From positions 1 through 32,822 of the IMG/VR virus record IMGVR_UViG_3300025853_000351: a stretch of 32,822 nucleotides of DNA; one strand, written 5' to 3'. Below the pieces are notes generated by a model that was not told the origin of the DNA, made no database searches, and saw nothing but the letters and a program-made list of their open reading frames with translations. Below, piece by piece: positions 29,834 to 32,822 of this stretch. The position numbers were made by a program, and so were the translations under genes. Every line of letters begins with the position of its first letter. Within the stretch, counting starts at the first letter, position 1. Source of the stretch: a virus.

Positions 29834-31459
29834 TTAGGCTGTTTCTAATGCTACTATTCTAGCTTCTAATTCTTGTATGGTCTTCACCAGTAAAGGTACA
29901 AGTTTACTTTGGTCTATGCCTTGATAGACAGGGTCGCCATCAGCATCTACTTCATTGTGTGTGCCAGTAATTGCTTCAGGTACAACTGATTGAACTTCAT
30001 GTGCTAAGAAACCATCTACTGTAGTATCTGCATCTGTCATGAAGTTAAATCTTTTTGGTTGCAGTTGTTTTAACCTTGTTGTAGCATCTGCCATTGCAAC
30101 TACATTTTCTTTTAGTCTGTGGTCTGAGGTAGTGTTAAAATTTGTTCCACCACTTCCGTGTGTTATACTTCCTACTGGAGAATTGCCATTTTCAAATAAC
30201 AAGACTGTTGATATATTACTTGTTGATGACCTATCAAATACAATAGTTCCTGCACCAGCAGAATTATTAGGCAACATAGTTATACCACCTGCATTACCAG
30301 TAACAGTAGTACCAATCATTACATTGCCACTGCTGTCTATACGCATACGTTCTGTGTTACCACCACCACAACCGAAAACAAACCCTGATTCAGTATTGCC
30401 ACTCATGCTTATAGCTTTAATACTAGCTAAAGTTGTTCCTACTGAATTTTCAAAATTTAATTCACCAAAAGAATTACCAGTATCCGCTGTATTATTTCTT
30501 GTAAACTTCATTCGGGTTGTACCACTACCACCACTTAAATGTAATAAATTGTCAGGACTACTAGTACCAATACCAACACGACCACTGCTGTCTATTCTCA
30601 TGCGTTCTGTTAACGAACCACTAGCTGGTCTTGTCCAAAAAAGTAAATCTGCTGAATCAGTAGAAGTTGCTCGTATTGCTTGTACTCTAGCATTATTTTC
30701 AGTGCCATCATAAAAAGCAAGAATACCAAGTATTTGTGTGTTACTAGCAGTACCATTATTACCTAATTGAATAGTTGAATAATCTTGAGAACCAGTACCT
30801 TGTAAAACTAAACTTGTACGACCATCTCCAAAATCATTTAACTCTGATGTTCTGCCTATAAGAACATTGCCATCACTATTAATACGCATACGTTCTGCTG
30901 TATTAGTCAAGAAAGCTAAGTCGTTATTATTCGCCCTTACAGCCGTGTAACCAGTTGTTCCACTAGCTTCTAGTTGTATATCGCCATTAGTACCCGTGCT
31001 TTCAATATAGGCAACAGTAGTAACTCCCTTAACGTGCAAAGCATTAGCAGGACTTGCTGTGCCTATCCCCAAAGACTCAGCACTAGCATCCCAAAATAAC
31101 TTTGGTGTTGTGCCTGTGTCTTCGTAGAAGCTGATGTCTCCGTTTTCTTCAATCCTTAATCTATTTGCAGTTGTTCCTGCTTCAGCAGTTCTAAAAAATA
31201 TTTGACCATTATCTTTGTTTGTCGTGTCATCTCCAGCAGATAAATTAATTTGCGATACTACTGTACTATTCCAAGAACCTCTTATAATTCCTAATGCTTG
31301 ACTGTCACTTGTTCTATTTGCTCCAAACTCTAGTGTATGGTTACTGTTTCCACCAGTATCCATAGTCAACCCACCTGCTGTCACTGCACCTGTTACATCA
31401 AGAGTACCACTGAGGTCTGCATCAGTGACTATCTTGGATATGTCTTTTGCTCTTGTCAT
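29834..31459 (-). CDS. Tail fibre/spike with S74 self-cleaving chaperone domain
   Basis: A 541-residue fibre. It begins MTRAKDISKIVTDADLSGTL, followed by many RMRIDSSG-VGIGTSSP-type beta repeats. The last 99 residues are an intramolecular chaperone of the S74 type: TTSDHRLKENV has the catalytic Ser445 and the DxRLKxN lysine, and it ends with a coiled coil (VPLLVKTIQELEARIVALETA). Such domains trimerise the fibre and then cut themselves off. The stop of the upstream fibre overlaps its ATG (TAATG). It is a paralogue of that fibre. Confidence 0.88.
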   Translation of the reverse strand: MTRAKDISKIVTDADLSGTLDVTGAVTAGGLTMDTGGNSNHTLEFGANRTSDSQALGIIRGSWNSTVVSQINLSAGDDTTNKDNGQIFFRTAEAGTTANRLRIEENGDISFYEDTGTTPKLFWDASAESLGIGTASPANALHVKGVTTVAYIESTGTNGDIQLEASGTTGYTAVRANNNDLAFLTNTAERMRINSDGNVLIGRTSELNDFGDGRTSLVLQGTGSQDYSTIQLGNNGTASNTQILGILAFYDGTENNARVQAIRATSTDSADLLFWTRPASGSLTERMRIDSSGRVGIGTSSPDNLLHLSGGSGTTRMKFTRNNTADTGNSFGELNFENSVGTTLASIKAISMSGNTESGFVFGCGGGNTERMRIDSSGNVMIGTTVTGNAGGITMLPNNSAGAGTIVFDRSSTSNISTVLLFENGNSPVGSITHGSGGTNFNTTSDHRLKENVVAMADATTRLKQLQPKRFNFMTDADTTVDGFLAHEVQSVVPEAITGTHNEVDADGDPVYQGIDQSKLVPLLVKTIQELEARIVALETA

Positions 31460-32822
31460 TATGCGTTCTCCAATGCTACTATTCTAGCTTCTAATTCTAA
31501 TATGGTCTTGGTCAATAAAGGCACAATTTTAGATTGGTCTATACCTTGATAGACAGGGTTGCCATCAGCATCTACTTCATTATGTGTGCCACTAATTGCT
31601 TCAGGTACAACTGATTGAACTTCATGTGCTAAGAAACCATCTACTGTAGTATCTGCATCTGCTGTAAAGTTAAAACGTACTGGATTAAGTTGCTTTAGTC
31701 TAGTTGTTGCATCCCAATCTGCTGTTACATTTTCTTTTAGTCTGTAGTCTGAGGTAGTGTTATAAGATGTTCCAACACTGCTTGTAAAAATTGAACCAAC
31801 TTGAGCTGGGGTTGCATCTGTATTTCGGAAAAAAGAAGCTTGTTGTAAAGAACCAGTGCCTGTTGCACGAAACATAAAAAAGCTATTACCACCTTCCAAA
31901 GTAATAGAATTTGTGCCAGTTCTTGCAGTAGTAGTATTCAGCATCAGATGACCACTGCTGTCTATTCTCATACGTTCTGAGCCAGTATCTGTAGGGTCTG
32001 CTCCAGTTACACCTGTGCGGAACGTAATTCCTGCTGTGTCTGTAGCTAAACACAAACCTGCCGCATCAGCCGACATATAACCAGAGGCAACGCTAGTAGC
32101 AGTATACATAATTGCTGCACCAGCAACACCATCAGAACCTTCTACTTGCAATAACGCACTAGGCGAACTCGTACCAATACCAACATTACCACTGTTATCT
32201 ATACGCATACGTTCTGCATTACCACCACCTGCACCAAAGGTAATACCACCTTCAGTATTACCACTCATACTTTTACCTTTAATACCAGCCAAAACTGTAC
32301 CTGCTGAGTTTTGAAATTCTATACTTCCAAAATTATTACCAGTAGATGCAGAGTTACTTCTAGTCATCCTCATAATGGAATTGCCATCAGTAGCACTTAA
32401 ATGAATTTTAGTAGCAGGACTACTAGTACCAATACCAACATTACCACCTGCTGACATATCAATACGCATGGCTTCTATTTCAGAACCGCCATCAATACCA
32501 CTAAAAATTAAATCTTTATCTGTTTGTAAACTTAGTATTTTAACATCATTGGAAACATTTGATATTTGTAAATGACCAACACCTCCATCTCTAAATGCTA
32601 CATCCCCCCCATCAGCGTCAAGAATAATGTCTCCTGCTACATCAAGTGTTAAATCACCACTAGCATTAGCTATGTTACCTGTTACTTGTATGCCTGTTGA
32701 GGTTGTGGCGAGTTTCTGAGAGCCATTGTTATATAAGTAAACTGGTCCACCATCTTCGGCATAAATCATATTATTGCCATCGGGGTCTTCTAAAACAATA
32801 GCCGTGCTACCTTGAATAAGTA
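31459..32822 (-). CDS. Tail fibre/spike with S74 chaperone, N-terminus cut by window edge
   Basis: The frame is open from base 32822 down to TAA 31459; the first ATG (32769) is internal, because codons upstream (…ALEDPDGNN-like: IVLEDPDGNN) continue to the edge. Visible repeats: AMRIDMSAGGNVGIGTSSP, RMRIDNSGNVGIGTSSP and RMRIDSSGHLML. The end is an S74 chaperone (TTSDYRLKENV) of the same 99-residue length as in the downstream fibre, with 85 of 99 positions identical by my count. It is likely a second receptor-binding fibre produced by duplication. Confidence 0.85.
   Translation of the reverse strand, partial: LIQGSTAIVLEDPDGNNMIYAEDGGPVYLYNNGSQKLATTSTGIQVTGNIANASGDLTLDVAGDIILDADGGDVAFRDGGVGHLQISNVSNDVKILSLQTDKDLIFSGIDGGSEIEAMRIDMSAGGNVGIGTSSPATKIHLSATDGNSIMRMTRSNSASTGNNFGSIEFQNSAGTVLAGIKGKSMSGNTEGGITFGAGGGNAERMRIDNSGNVGIGTSSPSALLQVEGSDGVAGAAIMYTATSVASGYMSADAAGLCLATDTAGITFRTGVTGADPTDTGSERMRIDSSGHLMLNTTTARTGTNSITLEGGNSFFMFRATGTGSLQQASFFRNTDATPAQVGSIFTSSVGTSYNTTSDYRLKENVTADWDATTRLKQLNPVRFNFTADADTTVDGFLAHEVQSVVPEAISGTHNEVDADGNPVYQGIDQSKIVPLLTKTILELEARIVALENA

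Noticed and set aside
30039-30713. 224-residue plus-strand frame
   Set aside because: It is antisense to the tail fibre, follows its codon periodicity, has no ribosome site and no plausible product.
1-32822. Direct closure of the window as a complete circle
   Set aside because: No overlap between ends; joining truncates one gene and removes the fibre start.

Overview
The window is most of the genome of an AT-rich, temperate, short-tailed (podovirus-type) phage. The virion module has a T7-like layout: terminase, head-tail connector portal, scaffold, capsid, tail tubular A and B, a gp13-like protein and large internal virion proteins. No phage RNA polymerase, DNA polymerase, helicase or primase is visible, so transcription and replication must rely on host enzymes. 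Gene content, small-protein families and base composition suggest a marine phage of an AT-rich alphaproteobacterium (SAR11-like or similar). That host call is inference. The two ends do not join into a sensible circle: one large gene is cut at base 1 and a tail-fibre gene is cut at base 32822, so a segment is probably missing between them.

Layout. Bases 17531 to 1, minus strand: terminase small and large subunits, a three-gene cassette (poly-proline protein, HlyC-like acyltransferase, Asp/Gly-rich protein), portal, Bbp19-like protein, scaffold, major capsid and a probable decoration protein, a strong terminator, tail tubular A and B, a GNAT/gp13-like protein and three internal virion proteins, the last cut. 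Bases 17583-17738: divergent control region. Bases 17739-19655, plus strand: ArdA-like antirestriction gene and small early genes. Bases 21399-19633, minus strand: Cro-like gene operon with a VRR-NUC nuclease and an iteron-bearing gene. Bases 21608-25022, plus strand: repressor, PD-(D/E)XK exonuclease, small membrane protein, winged-helix protein, annealing protein and an excisionase-like gene. Bases 26236-25019, minus strand: tyrosine integrase. Bases 26246-26675: attP region carrying the 3' end of a tRNA. Bases 32822-26676, minus strand: two tandem tail fibres with self-cleaving chaperone domains, small phage proteins, a lysis cassette (XhlA-like, holin, EF-hand membrane protein, M15 peptidase) and three tiny basic proteins.

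How it works together. Five copies of a 15-bp dyad (consensus TGACnTTAAAAGTCA) lie at the ArdA, Cro/repressor (two copies), exonuclease and integrase promoters. They look like the operators of the phage repressor and would join these units into one lysogeny regulon. The late operon appears to start at a promoter followed within about 50 bp by a hairpin and T-run, which suggests control by antitermination. Three 18-bp iterons plus paired palindromes next to an AT-rich stretch inside a gene of the Cro operon resemble a lambda-type replication origin.

The most unusual system is the cassette at 15583-14112. A homologue of the RTX-toxin lysine acyltransferase HlyC is encoded between two low-complexity proteins that share a C-terminal tag. 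In the larger one, all lysines lie in that tag. This suggests, but does not prove, acyl modification of virion or packaging proteins.
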